A stretch of DNA of 64,000 nucleotides from Eimeria necatrix (Eukaryota; Apicomplexa; Conoidasida; Eucoccidiorida; Eimeriidae). Numbering within the stretch: the first letter of the stretch is position 1; each line of letters opens with the position of its first letter. The position numbers and the translations under genes are program-made. The DNA lies in assembly GCF_000499385.1 (NCBI RefSeq), contig NW_013651811.1, forward strand, positions 124,001-188,000, in the 5' to 3' direction. The notes under the pieces were generated by a model. The model worked only from the letters and a program-made list of their open reading frames with translations. It ran no database searches and was not told where the DNA came from. Positions 36,101 through 48,151 of the stretch are shown here, piece after piece.

Positions 36101-39100
36101 TGCATGCGCGTCTGCTGCTGCTGCTTGCTGCTGCTGCACGGCGGCGGCCCGGCGCTCCACAGAAGACGTGCCAGCAGCAGCCTCAGCCGCAGCAATTGCA
36201 GCCTCAGCAACCGACACGTCCAAGGGGAACTTGACGCCGCCAGCAGCAGCAGCAGCAGCAGCAACAGACGTTGACCCTTTTGCAAAAGTGCTCAAAAAGG
36301 CCATCCCGACGCTTGGCAATGCTGACAAGCCGGTGGCCCCTGCTGGAGCTGCAGCAGCAGCAGCAGCTGCTGCTGAGGGTGAAGACGAAAGAAAGCGGAC
36401 TTTGCTTTTGGTGCTGCTGTTGTTGTTGTTGCTGCTGCTGACACCGCGTGCTCCTGTTGTTGCTGCTGTTCCTGCTGCAGCGCTACTGAGCAGCGTGGAG
36501 GACGAGGAGACATCGGCGTCTTTTGCTGCTGCTGCAAGGTGAGATGCTGCAAGTGTTGGTGGTGCTACAGCAGTTGCAGCAGCAGCTGCTGCTGGTACTG
36601 CTGCTGTAGCTGCTGCTGGACCTGCTGCTGGTACTGCTAACGCAGCAGCTGGGGCGTGAGCAGCTTTGGAGGGATTGAAAGGCTCTGCTGCTGCCGTCGC
36701 AGGAGCAGCGCTCGCCCTGCGCCTGAACCGCAGCAGCAGCAGCAAGGGCAGCAGAACCAGCTGCAGTGACAAAAGAAAATGAGCAGAGTTTGCAGTATTT
36801 GCAACGGCAGCAACGGCAGCAGCAGCAACAGAAGTAGCAGCAACAGAAGCAGCAACAAAAGTGGAATCCGTACCCCACCCAGATGGACTGTGCACTTTCA
36901 ACAAGGTTTCGCTGGTTGAGCAGCAGCAGCTGCTGCTGCTGCAGCTGCTGCTGCTGCTTCTCCGTCACCAGCAAATTCGTAAAGGAATGACTCCGGCAAG
37001 TAAACGGCAGCTGCAGCAGCAGCCGCCGGCAGCAGCGCTGCAGCAGCCGCTCTGCTGCATCTGCTTGCCGCTGCGAACGGGGTGACCCCGCATTAGCCCT
37101 GCAAAGGATGGCTCTTGCTCTAAACCCTAAACCCTAAACCCTAAAGCCTGTACCCTAAACCCTAGCCCTGAATTCCAAACCCTGAACTCAAAACATTTGC
37201 CCTGAACCCGAAACCCAAAGCGCTGGCGCTAAACCCTAAATCTTAACCCTTAACCCTGGTCCAAAACCCTAAACCTCTATCCCTCAACTCTAAGCCCTTA
37301 AACGCTTATCCCTAAATCCTAGTGCTAACCTTAATGTGAAGAAACGCCTGCAGTAATGCATTCAGGCTCAGCGCTGCACTTGGCAGAGTGGGGTTTAGAG
37401 TTTAGGGTTTGTATTTTTGGGCGTGGAGCTGAAGGCCCCGGTGAGCGTTTCACGCTGTGTAGCTTCGGACTCATAATTTGCACTTTTGCGTCGGGGCTTA
37501 GGGTTTAGGGTTTAAGGCTTAAAGTTTTGAGTTCAAGGCTCAGAGTTTAGGATTTAGGGTCCAGCGTTCACGGTTTCAGGTTCAGGGCTGGGTATTTACG
37601 GTGTATGTTTACGGTTCACGGTTTAGGACTTAGGGGTTAGCGTTTAGGGTTTAGGGTTTAGGGTTTGGGGTTTAGTTTAGACGCTTGGGACTAACTTCAT
37701 GCGCTTGATCGTGGCTAGCTGGTGGCTTGCCGTAAGCAACATTCTTTGTTCGTCTTTTGGGTTCAGCAGCCGCAGCTGCTGCCACTGCTGCAGCAGCAAA
37801 GAGGTTCGCTGCAGCAGCGCGGCGTAGCGTTTGCGGTGCTGCAGCCTCGCCAGCACTGACTGCGCGCAGAGACAAAGCGTCCAGGGTTTAGGGTTTAGAG
37901 GTACCATCTAGGGTTTAGGGTTTGGGGTTTAGAATGTAGGACTTAGGGTTTGTGGCTGTGCAGGCAACCTCCGGAGCAGCAAGGGATTTAGCTGAAGACT
38001 CTGCAAATAACGAGATTAGAATTTAAGGCTTCGGTTTAGGGTGTAGGGTTTAGGGTTTAGGGTTTGCCTTCCATTTAGCCCTGATAATGGCGCTTCGAAT
38101 GGCCCTCTGTATTTTGGTTACTGAGGCGTACAGACACCCGAAAGAAACTCCAGGAAGCGGCAGCAGATCAGAGCGAGAACAGCAAACAGCAATTCGCCTC
38201 TGTTCGCAGCTCTCGCAGCAAAAGACTGCAACACCCAACTGCTGCTGCTGCTGCTGCTGCGGCTGCTGCTGCGGCTGGTGCGGGAAGCTGCACACGGAGC
38301 CGCGGCTGCTAGTGACCGCCACAGGCAGCTCCACGACGGAGAGCCGCTGCCGCTGCTCCTCCTGCTGCTGCTCATGTTGCTGCCGACTCTGCTGCTGCTG
38401 CTCGTTCTGACGCTGCTGCTGCTGCTCAAAGTTGCAGCCAGGAGTTTGCGTTTCTCGTGAGACCCCTTTGAATTTTTTTTTCGCTGTTGCTGCCTTCGTT
38501 GGGCTTGTTGCTCGTGCTCCTGCTGCTGTTGTTGTTGTTGCTGCTGCTGCTGCTGCTGGCTTTTGTGGCAGCAGCAGCTTCGTGCGAACATACTCCAAAT
38601 ACTGCCTATTCAAACAGAGCTCACTGTGCAACGGTCTGGAATTTAGATCTAGCGTTTGGGTTTTGGGGTTTGGGATTGAGGGCTTTGGGTTTAGAGTTAA
38701 GGCACCGACCTTCTCTGCAGCAAGCCTCTGATCTTGCGCTGGAGTTCTGTTGCTGCTGAAGCAAAGCTGTTGAGAACAGCAGCAGCAGCAGCAGCAATGC
38801 AGCGCTCGCGCTTAAGGGCGCAACGCGCGGCGTATCCCCGCCACCTTGCCTGTACTCAAACCCTGAACCCTAAACCCTAAACCCTAAACCCTAAATTACA
38901 AGTTTAGAGCGGCTCAATCATTGCAGACCCACATGATCTGCAGAAATAGCTGATCTCATATTACTGATGAAAATCTATCAGTTAGGGTTTAGGGTTTAAT
39001 GTGTAGAGCTCAAGGCCTAGGATTCAGGGTCCAATGTCCACGGTTTGGGGTTTGGGGTTTAGGGTTTGAGCATTGCCTGTATTTTGGTAGCTGCAACCTT

Positions 39101-39187
39101 CGCGAGCCTTCGCCGCTTAGTGCGCGGCGTCAGTGAGACCTCCATCACCTTAACTGCAACCACTTCGACCTCAGGGCAGCTATTGTC

Positions 39188-39218
<31 letters not shown>

Positions 39219-40805
39219 TCGCTGCTGTTGCCGTTGTTCTCGGTGGTGCTGCTGTCGCAGTGGCTGAGATCGTCCTGCATTTAAAAGCACCAGACGGGCC
39301 CAACGGAACTGTGTAAGCCAGTGTTCAGGGTTTGGTGTTTAGGGTTTAGGGTTTAGGGTTTAGGGTTTGGCGTTCACGGCCTAGGGTTTCGAGCTTACAC
39401 ATTGCTTACCAAACAATTATTTGTGGTTTGGCCCTTCTCAGTGGGCTTTGTCGCGCAGATAACTTCGTACGCAACAACCTTGTCGTTTACTGCCCTGAAC
39501 AGCTTTGAACTGTGAACCCTAAACCCTAAACCCTAAATCCTAAGTCCCAAAGTGTAGACGGCAAAACCTCAAATGCAGCGCTCTTCAAGCCTAGCACCGA
39601 AAGCTAGACGCCATGAGGGGAGGCCGGGGTTCTTGTCCCGAGAGTTCAGGGTTTAGGGTTTAGTCGTTTGGCAAAATTAGGGTTTAGGGTTTAGGGTTCA
39701 GCCTTTGGAATCAGAGATGTATTGCCCACTGCTTTTCGTCCAGCAGCCGCTGCAGCAACAGCAGCGCCTTTTCCCTCTCATACTCAATGGCTAAAAGTTG
39801 CTGCTGCTGCAGCAAGCAAGCTTCATCATATGCACAACGGGCCTCTGAAACAACCTGCAGCGGCAACAGCAGCAGCAGCAGCAGCAGTAGCAGTAGAGCA
39901 CGAGCAGGGGCAACGATAGCAACAGCAACAGCCGCAGCAGCAGTTGCTACGATTCAAATTGATTTCGTATAAACGAGTACTAAATATGAAAAAAGGGGCG
40001 AGAGCAAGAATTTGGGATTCAGCGTTTAGGGTTTAGGGTTTAAGGTTTAGAAGTTTTTGCCTGCTTCTGGTAGACGAGGTGGCTGAGGTGAGTGGTGAGT
40101 TCCTCCACGCGCTGCTTGGCCACGCGGAGGCACTGCGTAGTCTCTCCTTCTGCTGCTGCGGGTCCCGTTGCTGTCGCTGTTGCTGCCGCTGCTGCCGCTG
40201 CTGCAGCTGCTGCTGGATTGTTGCCGTTTCGTGCCACAGCTCTCTGCTGCGTACAGCGCGGCGGACCTTCGCCTCCAACCTTCCCTGCGGGGACCCACTC
40301 CATAACCCCCAGTGCTTAGAGCTAAGGGTTTAGGGTTTAGGGTTTAGGGTTTAGGGTTTAGGGTTTAGGGTCTAGGGTTTAGGGCTAACTTGGAAGAGGA
40401 ACTGTAGGAGGGCACTCTGAGAGTTGATTGCTGCCGCAGCTGCTGCGGTGCGCAATGAAGGGAACCTTCGCTCTCTTCCTAAGAGGTTCCAGCTGTAGCT
40501 GTTGCTGTTTCTGTTGTTGTTGCTGCTGTTGTTGCTGCTGCTGCTGTTGCTGCTGTTGTTGCTGTTGCTGCTCGTGGTGATGCTGCTGCTGCCGCTGCCG
40601 CTGCCGCTGCATTTCCTGTAGCTCCCCCTTTTGAGGCGGCTCCTTCGAATCCTTCCCTTCCTGTTCAAGCATTCCATTTTGCTGCTGTTGCTGCTGTTGC
40701 TGCTGTTGCTCTGCAGCGCTAGCAGCAACCATTTCTATAAAGGAAGTGTCCACTGAGTCATTGGCAGTTTGAATTTCCCGATTGAGCTGCTGCAGCGTCA
40801 GCAGC

Positions 40806-40836
<31 letters not shown>

Positions 40837-40996
40837 CTTGGTGCTGCTCTTGCATTTCACTTGTTTCTGCCGCTGCTTCTGGTATTGGCCTCGGGGAGCT
40901 GGTGGCCAGGGTCACCTCGAGCCCCCCTTCGGGATCGATCGATCCCAGTGGCCCCACGGCCTCCAGAGCCTCGGGCTCTGCAGGCAGGGTTTCCAT
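30127..40996 (-). CDS. Giant IQ-motif, coiled-coil, Ala/Glu-rich protein (16-exon model)
   Basis: I do not recognise the family. Exons on the minus strand: 40996-40390, 40284-40061, 39854-39730, 39509-39410, 39274-39077, 38849-38710, 38635-38068, 37859-37696, 37098-36879, 36760-35430, 35202-35101, 34873-34696, 34352-34288, 34147-34083, 33980-31728, 31121-30127. Every junction is phase-compatible and the total is exactly 2,445 codons. Two IQ (calmodulin/myosin light chain binding) motifs are visible: AATKIQARWRGYAARCALKR, built across 39077/38849, and ASVTKIQRAIRSAIIRAKWK. Heptad-like helices occur (KQRVEELTTHLSHLVYQKQ; LLAIEYEREKALLLLQRLL). Exon 4 holds FRAVNDKVVAYEVICATKP. The C-terminal third is a pentapeptide Ala/Asp/Asn/Glu array. 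Three introns use GC donors. The model could still be two genes joined (weakest joins 37696/37098 and 31728/31121), and the terminal exon frame has an alternative ending at 30966. Confidence 0.55.
32480..33860 (-). repeat. Pentapeptide array Ala-Ala-(Asp/Asn)-Glu-Ala
   Basis: Inside the large exon 33980-31728 the protein repeats AADEA and AANEA, with variants AASEA, AAPEP and AATEA, for several hundred residues. In DNA this is a degenerate 15-base unit (sense roughly GCAGCAGATGAAGCA). Period five with acidic residues gives a strongly negative, Ala-rich region expected to be helical or disordered. Confidence 0.75.
37099..37695 (-). repeat. Long intron of the IQ-protein gene with inverted telomere-like tracts
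   Basis: In the gene's sense it opens with GTTAGTCC and AAACCCT units (37680-37640) and closes with TTTAGGG units (37145-37115) before TTTGCAG. Between them are many degenerate variants of both motifs. Two short exon-like pieces lie inside: an open segment around 37485-37420 (ANYESEATQRETLTGAF) and an 18-base piece with good splice sites near 37340. They are not included in the model. Confidence 0.6.
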
Positions 40997-43900
40997 TTTG
41001 CTGTCTATAACCCCTAAACCCTAAAGCCTAAGCCCCAAACCTTGAAGAACATGGGCTCAAACCCTAGTCCCTCACCGTTGGCTCTGCACTGGCGGGCGCG
41101 CAGCCCCGTGCTCGCCGCTCGATGGTCTAGGGTTTAGAGTTTAGGGTTCACAGCGTAGAGCTTACCCTTAACTTCTTGAAGATAATTAAGCAGATTGATT
41201 TTAAAATAGTTTTAGACAATAAAATTTTCCCGTCAAGGCTCAGTAATTATTGAGGTATGCATTCACCCTATGTACGGGGTGCTCGCGGACCAGCCAGCCA
41301 CAAACACAACAGCAAAAAGTAAACATTTTCCACTTAAATAAGTCCCCATAAAAACCAAAAAGGCCTCACGAAAGCAGGAACCCAGAGCTTAAGACTTACG
41401 GTTTTGGACTCAAACTGTGTGGCTTGCGATTCAGGTTCGGTTAAGGGTTTGCAGCTTTCGGTGTGATGCTGTCAGCATTTAAGCGTCAGGGTTTTCTAGG
41501 GTTTAGGGTTTGGAATTTTCCTGCCCAAAGCTTGGAATATGCAAGTGTTGGACCTGAGACTTTTAAGGAGAGGTTTCAACGTTCTGGGGTTTAGGGCTTA
41601 CAGCACAACAGTCTTTGATGGCTCGCGCCGCTGTTCGAGAAGCCCTATGCATACTCATATCTAGTTTATTTTTGGCTAGCTGGTTTTATTAAAAACTGTT
41701 AAGCGCCTCAGGCTATTCACCTTCAGTCTTCAAAGCTCGTGGGCTCACGTATAAAAAAGAAATCATGCCTGCTCACAGCTGCCTGCGTTGAAACCTTAGG
41801 GTTTAGGTTCATTGGAGCAGTGGGATATCTAAAGCCTATTATCTCACCCTTTGGCTCCAAAACGTGGCCTTTAGGATTCTGGTCTTGAGTTTGAAGTCTT
41901 CAGTGGTTCTCACTACATTTCTTTGTAGTTAGCGCTGGAGAGGCCGAACACGAATAAGAAAAGATCAAAACATTGGGCTGTGGGGATGCACAGACACCAA
42001 TTTTGGAGAAAACACACGCAAAAACACTGAATGGAAAGTGCATGCACAGAAGTATAAGTCAAACAAATAAATATGTCCACGAGAGTAGCTATTTGCGTAC
42101 ACTGTAATTGTCGACGTTCACTTAAGCTTGTTCAGCGTGTATGTACATATTTAATATCTGCGTTTCATCATTAACGAGAACACGTATATAAAAATACATA
42201 GATATAAGTACACCGTCTTTTGTCGAAATTTATCTAGTGGTTGCCTTTGGGTTTTCTTAAACCACGCCGTTGCAAAGTTGCCCAAGGGGTATATTGCAGG
42301 TGTCCGCGAAAGTATTGGAATAAAGCATGGCTTGGGTTTATCCACAATGCTTTCTTCCATCAGCAGAAGAATGCCAATGTTAGAGTTTGAAAAAGGGGAA
42401 GGTTTCACAGAGCTTCTCTGGGACCAAAATGGTCGGAACAAATAGAGATATGCAAAAAAGGCCCATTTAGGGGCCGGAAATGCGCTTTCAGTTGTCTGCA
42501 AATAACTGATGTTCTCAACTGATGTTGAAGTGATGAGCCAGCGGCTGCGAGACGTGCCCACCACAGAAAGCCTGCTGCTTCGTTCACCAGGTGGCTATTT
42601 TGCTCTACAAAGCATGCACTCGGCCACTGGAGAAGTTGAATACTTTTACTGTTGTTGTAAGAAGATGCTACAGAATCATCTATAAATTGTTGATGAAAAA
42701 TTAAATGCCTCATAAGACCAAACAGCAACTTAGTGAAGGGCGTAAGATGCTATTCCCCGTCTCGCGGCTGACTCTTCCCGATTCACAGCACACACGTCAC
42801 TGGCAGCAACATTACGGACGCTCCTCTGGCCTTCTACTTCTATTTGTTCGACAGTTTTCAGGAACGCAGCGAAGTATTTTGACTCTCTAGCAGCAGCCCA
42901 ATCTGCCCCAGCTGCGCACATTTTGTACGCGCTGCAGCACACGCACACCCGGTGATCCTAACTGCGGGGGCTCTGCATAGTGGGGGGTTAAGTTATAAGC
43001 TTTTGGAGTATGCAGGCCCACAAAGATTCAGCCCTTATGGCTGTTCTTCTATATATTTAGCCCCCAGAGCATCGCTGCGGTAGCGCTCCGTTCATTTAAG
43101 CTTAGTGCCCTCCCCACTGGCTGAGAGGTCACCAGTTCATTCGTCTGAGAAAACACGTTTGCCTTCTTTCCTGGTAGCCCTGTTTCATTGATGCATCTGT
43201 TTTCACTTTCTTAGTTGAATATATAGAGCCGGATACTTTGAAATCTCTTAGGTCTGCAAGCTAGAGTGCTATTATAACTCCGGAAATAGTGCAGCATGGA
43301 TTAGACTTGTCTATAGCGCCGGTGGCAAAAGAAGGCTTGGAGAGAGAACAGCTCAAGCTTTTCTCTCGCCATACTGTAGGCGCGATGAAGTTAAGGCAAG
43401 TGGCTAATGGCACAACTAAAAGATTTATTAGAAAACACGCTTAAATCTCTTTTTTCGGCATTTCCTACGAGACGATTTTCATGAGGAGTCGGAGAAAAAT
43501 TCGATGAGGCGAGCGGCTAGATAAGCCCTAGGCTCCAGAGAGTGGAGGCGTGTCATGTCAGCCGAGGAATCGACCCAAAAATATCAACTTGAACGAAGAA
43601 AGTGCTCAAGAGTGCACAGAGAGTGTGTGGCTTGAAACGAAAATTGTTGACGTTGCTGTATGTGGAATCTGCCGCCTTGAGTTCCCCAGAATCCCCTCAT
43701 CTTCTTGTGGGGCAACATCCCTCTGTCATTTTTTAAGGCTAGAATCGCTCAAGTGGAAGTGGAATATCTTCTGTTGGAACTGTTCTAGTGTTTCTGAAGT
43801 TCCACTCGGGCAGCACCTTCTGGTATCAAAAGACCGTACAGCTCCCTAAAAGAGATAAGCATCACTACACATATCTGCATTACACATGTGCTCATCTATG

Positions 43901-44695
43901 CATATATAGGCATGTGCACATATTTGTAGATTTGCCGTCCAATATCCGTTAATAGGCAGCTACGAGCGAACCACCTCCAAGACAAGCATTCTTGCAACTC
44001 CGTTTGAATCGTTACCTGCAAAAGTGTAGACACGCATTTTGAAACATAAAATTGGGCTCTAAAATCCCAAAACTTAAACCCCAAAACTGTAAACCGAAAA
44101 CGTAAACCCAAAATCCGAACCGTAAACCACAAGCCTCGAACCCCAGACTCCAGAGCCGCCCCGTGTGCAAGGTAGCCAGAGCCTCTAGATGCGAGAGCTT
44201 TTCAGTCTAATCCTTCTACTTTTGGGGTTTTTAATTATGATCTGCTGAAAAACTGGCCCCAAATTCAAAACCCTAAGCCCTAATGGTAACTTCTGCGAAT
44301 TTTGCGCAGACACGTCCCTCCTCGTGAATGTATTGAAATGAGTTAAAGCTAATTCCATATTTATGCATTTGATGAAAAATAAATTAATGTGAATGCTGTA
44401 GTGTTTAGCGTTTAGGCTTTAAGGCTTAAACCGTGAACATGACCAGATGGGCAGCCGACCTGAGGCACAGGCTCCCCGACGGATTTACGGTCGAGGGCTT
44501 CGAGTTTTTGTGCTTATAAAGTCCTAACAAGTCAAAGGAGTGCTATTTAGTATTTATATTTCAGTCTTCAGAGCCTAACTCTTATGCTTTCGGGTTTAGG
44601 GTCAATGGCTTGGGAAAACGGGCCCCTGGAGAGGCAGCAGCCCCGCCGAATGTATCTTGCCCACTGCGATTTAGGGTTTAGGGTTTGTGTAATGC
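40997..44695. other. Gene-poor, mostly unique stretch
   Basis: No supported gene. Short telomere-like tracts occur at 41010-41040, 41125-41150 and 41495-41515, and degenerate CCCAAAA-type tracts at 44040-44140. From about 41,550 to 44,000 the sequence is ordinary AT-leaning DNA without triplet repeats. The longest open frame (42151-42564, minus, 137 codons) has no motif and no neighbour in phase, so I do not call it. The TatD gene promoter should lie near the right edge. Confidence 0.55.
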
Positions 44696-46431
44696 GTGAT
44701 ACCAGCTAAGCTCTTTAGAGCTGCTCTAGCTGCTCTTACACCACAAGAAGAGCTCTACAGCTCCAGTAGCAGCAGCAGCAGCAGAGGCATCAACAACGGC
44801 AGCAGCAGAATAAGAATGGTCATGAGTGCAGCTCCCTGCAGAAAATTTACAGCTCTGTCGCGGCCGTTGGTGACCCTGCTTTTGTGCTGCTGCTGCTGCT
44901 GCAATTACGGTGCAGCGGGCTCTCGCCTTTCCTCTCTCTCTGAAGCAAACACAACAACAGCAGCAAGAACAGCAGCAAGACCGAGGTGGAGTTTCATCGC
45001 TGCAGGCGGCCCAGCTGCGGGGTTGGGCCCATCCTCACCAGCACCAACCGCTGCAGGAGCTGCAGCAACTGCAGCAGCAGCAGCAGCAGCAACTCTCAAA
45101 TCGCCTGCAGTCTATGCAGCTTACTGGGATTCGTTGCACGGTTTCCATACGCCTAGAGGGCTGCTGCTGCAGCAGCCCTGTTACCAACAGCAGCAGCAGC
45201 AGCAGCAAAATTTTGTGCTGCGTGCTCTGTGCTGCTTCGAAATAGCTCTTCCTGAAGACACACGGCGCCGCCGCAGCCGCAAGGGCGCCGCCAGAAATCC
45301 ACTGAAGAGGCTCTTGAAGATTCCAAGGGGGGGCTGGAGGCCCAGCAGCAGTAACGACAGCAACAGCAGCAACAGCAGCGGCAGCAGCAAACGCAGCAGC
45401 AAGAAGGGGAGCAGGAAGAACGGCAGCAGCAACGTCGGCAGTACCACAGCTCTTCGCTGCCTTGCCAACCCTGCTGCAGCTGAGGCTGAGGAACAGCACA
45501 GTGCTGCTGCAGCGGGAGCAGCAACAGCAGGAGCAGCAACAGGTGTAGCAGCAGCAGCAACAGCAGCAACAGCAATGAGCGGCCCAACATATGTGGACAT
45601 CGGGGCAAACCTTTGCGATCCGATGTACAAGGGCTGCTATTTTGAGAAGCAAAAGCACCCACCAGATATAGAGCAGTAAACATATGTCCCTAACATGCAC
45701 TAAACCCTAGTAAACCCTAAACCCTAATCGACTCCAAACCCCACTAGGCATGGGAACCCAGTAGGCTCTAGACCCTCAAGCAGGCAGGACGCTGTCTCTG
45801 TTGCCTAATGTTGGTGAGCTGCTAAGACATCGAGGGTTTAAGGTTTAGGGTTTAGGGTCTTGGGTTTCACTGTAGGGTTTTGGAGAGGGCAACAGCAGCG
45901 GGGGTCGGCAAAATTATACTGACAACGGGGGCGTTTGAGGACTTCCACACAAACCTCCAAATCGCGCAGACATACGGTGACACAAACCCTAAACCCTAAA
46001 CCCTAAACATTAGAGTGCCTGGACCCTTGCCACGCACTTATGACACGCTTAGACTCTGGGCGCTTTAATGGGAAAACGTTTCCCCAGCAAGGTCTAGAAA
46101 TGCCAAATTAGGGTTTAGGGTTTAGGCTTTGCCAGCTCGGCCTCAGGTTGGTTGGCTGAGGGCTTGGGATCTAGGGTTTAGGGTTTGGGGTTTGCGCGCA
46201 GATTCTGAATGCAGACGCCTCTTCTTGACTGTAGGGATCCACCCGACTCGTTGTGAGGAGTTCGCTGCTGCAGAAACTAGCAGCAGCAGCAGCAGCAACA
46301 ACAGCAGCAACAGCAGCAACAGCAGCAGCAGCAAGGAATTCGACTCCTTTGCATCAAAGGTGGAAGAGGGGGGCCTGCGGCTGAGTGGCTACCCGAAAGT
46401 ATATGTAGAGCGTCTTTTCGAGCTGCACCAG

Positions 46432-46468
<37 letters not shown>

Positions 46469-48151
46469 GACAGCGGGTCGTCGCTGTAGGGGAGATTGGC
46501 CTGGACTACGACAGGCTCCGCTTTTGCGATGCAGAAACACAGAAGCAGTAGGCACGCCCTAAACCCTGAACCCTCGAAATTAACTCAAGGCATCAGTTTC
46601 GAGCCGTTTGGGGGTTTAGGATTTAGAGTTTGCGTCCGGTGGGCTTGAGCTTAGGTGCTTTGAGCTGCAGTTGGCTTTGGGCTACTCCTTGCAGCTGCCG
46701 CTGTTCCTGCACATGAGAAATGCAGCTGCGGACTTCACTGGTAAACCCTAGACCCTTAACCCTAGGCTGGAGTTGCAGCGAGCCAACGGTATCGGGCTGG
46801 TTAAACTGGGTCTTGGGCTTTAAGTTTTAGGGTTTAGGGTTTGTTTTGCTGGTGCAGAGATCCTGCGGCGACGCAAGGGTTTGTGGGCGGGGAGGGGAGG
46901 AGTTGTCCATTCGTTTACTGGAACAGCCGAAGAGGCGAAAGAGCTGCTAAATGAGGGCTTATACATAGGTGCAAACCCGTAAACCCTAGATCTCAAACCC
47001 TAGACCCCCAGCTGTTTCTCCAGAGCCCAGTTTCTGAGCTGCTCGAGGCTTTCTCACTGCGAAACTACACCGGCGTACGCGGAACGTGCAACGCTTCGGG
47101 TTTAGGGTTTAGGGTTTAGGGTTTGGGGTTTGACATGCGCTCAGGGATTAACGGCTGTTCACTGAAGACGAGAGAAAACCTGGAAGTTGTCCGGCAGCTG
47201 CCCTTGTCTCGCATACTCTTGGAAACGGGCAAGCTAGACCCTAAACCCTAAACCTTAGACCGCGTTCTCATTCATCACGAATATGCTTCAAGGGTTTAGG
47301 GTTTCTTAGGAGTTGGGGTATGAGGTTTGGGGTTTATGCGCTGCAGATGCTCCTTGGTGCGGACTGAGGCCAACGCATGCAGGATTTGCTCTGCTCAGTG
47401 ATAAGCAAGTAAGTTCAGGGTTAACAGTTTGGGTTTTAGGGTCTGGCGTTCGGGAAATATGGGTTTGATGAATCCCCTTTGCTGCAAGTACTGAGGATTT
47501 AGGGTTTAGGGTTTAAGGTTTGCTGTTCAGAAATCGGCGCTCAATGGAGTTAAGCCAGAAAAGTGGACGGCAAACGATCAAGTAAAGGGGCGCAACGAAC
47601 CGTGCAACATAAGGTGAGAGAGGCTTAAAGTGATGGGACTTACGGTTTTGGACTTAGGATTTAGGGCTTAGGGTTTATGGTGGAGGGCTTAGGGTCTGGA
47701 GTTTAGGACCAAGGGTGCAGCGCTTGAGGCGCTGCATTTAAGGGATAGACTGGTTGGTTGCAGCTGCTAGGGTTTAGGCTTTAGGAAATAGGGTTTAGGT
47801 ACTGGGTTAATGGCGAAGAGTGTAGGGCTAAGGGTTTGCTTGCAGCGCTGTTGGGGAGGTTGTCCGTCAGCTTGTATCCCCCAACCTCTCAGAGAAGGAT
47901 TTCGCCGAACAGTAAGCTCTAAACCCTAGGCCCTTAACCCTAAGCCCTGGCAAGTAAGCCCTGAACCCTAGACCTTAAACCCTAAACCCTATTTCGTGGC
48001 GTGTTCCTCTGTATGCGATGGGCTTCTGACTGGCGCTCCGGTGGTTTAGGGTTTAGTCTTTAAGGCTTGCAATCTAGAGTTTTGGCTTATTGCATTTCTC
48101 AGGATATACAAAAACACCGTGTCTGTTTTCCCCCTTTTGTCCGAGCCGTAG
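44696..48151 (+). CDS. TatD-family metal-dependent hydrolase (TATDN1-like)
   Basis: TatD-family proteins are metal-dependent DNases of TIM-barrel fold. Exons: 44696-45675, 45876-45976, 46202-46547, 46655-46740, 46858-46968, 47145-47228, 47347-47408, 47531-47613, 47846-47911, 48103-48151; phases close to 655 residues. The catalytic domain begins near residue 294 ([20 protein letters not shown]) and runs to [12 protein letters not shown]. Metal and catalytic blocks are intact: [74 protein letters not shown] and GRNEPCNI. Several blocks cross exon joints and fix the splice sites. LLETDAPWC requires a GC donor at 47229. The first 290 residues have no TATDN1 counterpart and include a Cys-rich hydrophobic stretch ([15 protein letters not shown]) that could be a signal or transit element; starts at 44816 or 45576 are alternatives. 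Seven of nine introns carry AAACCCT first and TTTAGGG last. Confidence 0.92.
45676..48102 (+). repeat. Telomere-like tracts filling nine TatD-gene introns
   Basis: Introns 45676-45875, 45977-46201, 46548-46654, 46741-46857, 46969-47144, 47229-47346 and 47912-48102 each have AAACCCT units near the 5' splice site and TTTAGGG units near the 3' splice site. Introns 47409-47530 and 47614-47845 carry only TTTAGGG-type units. No tract lies in an exon. Confidence 0.85.

Noticed and set aside
42151..42564. 137-codon minus-strand ORF in the unique island
   Set aside because: Composition looks random, with no motif and no supporting neighbour.
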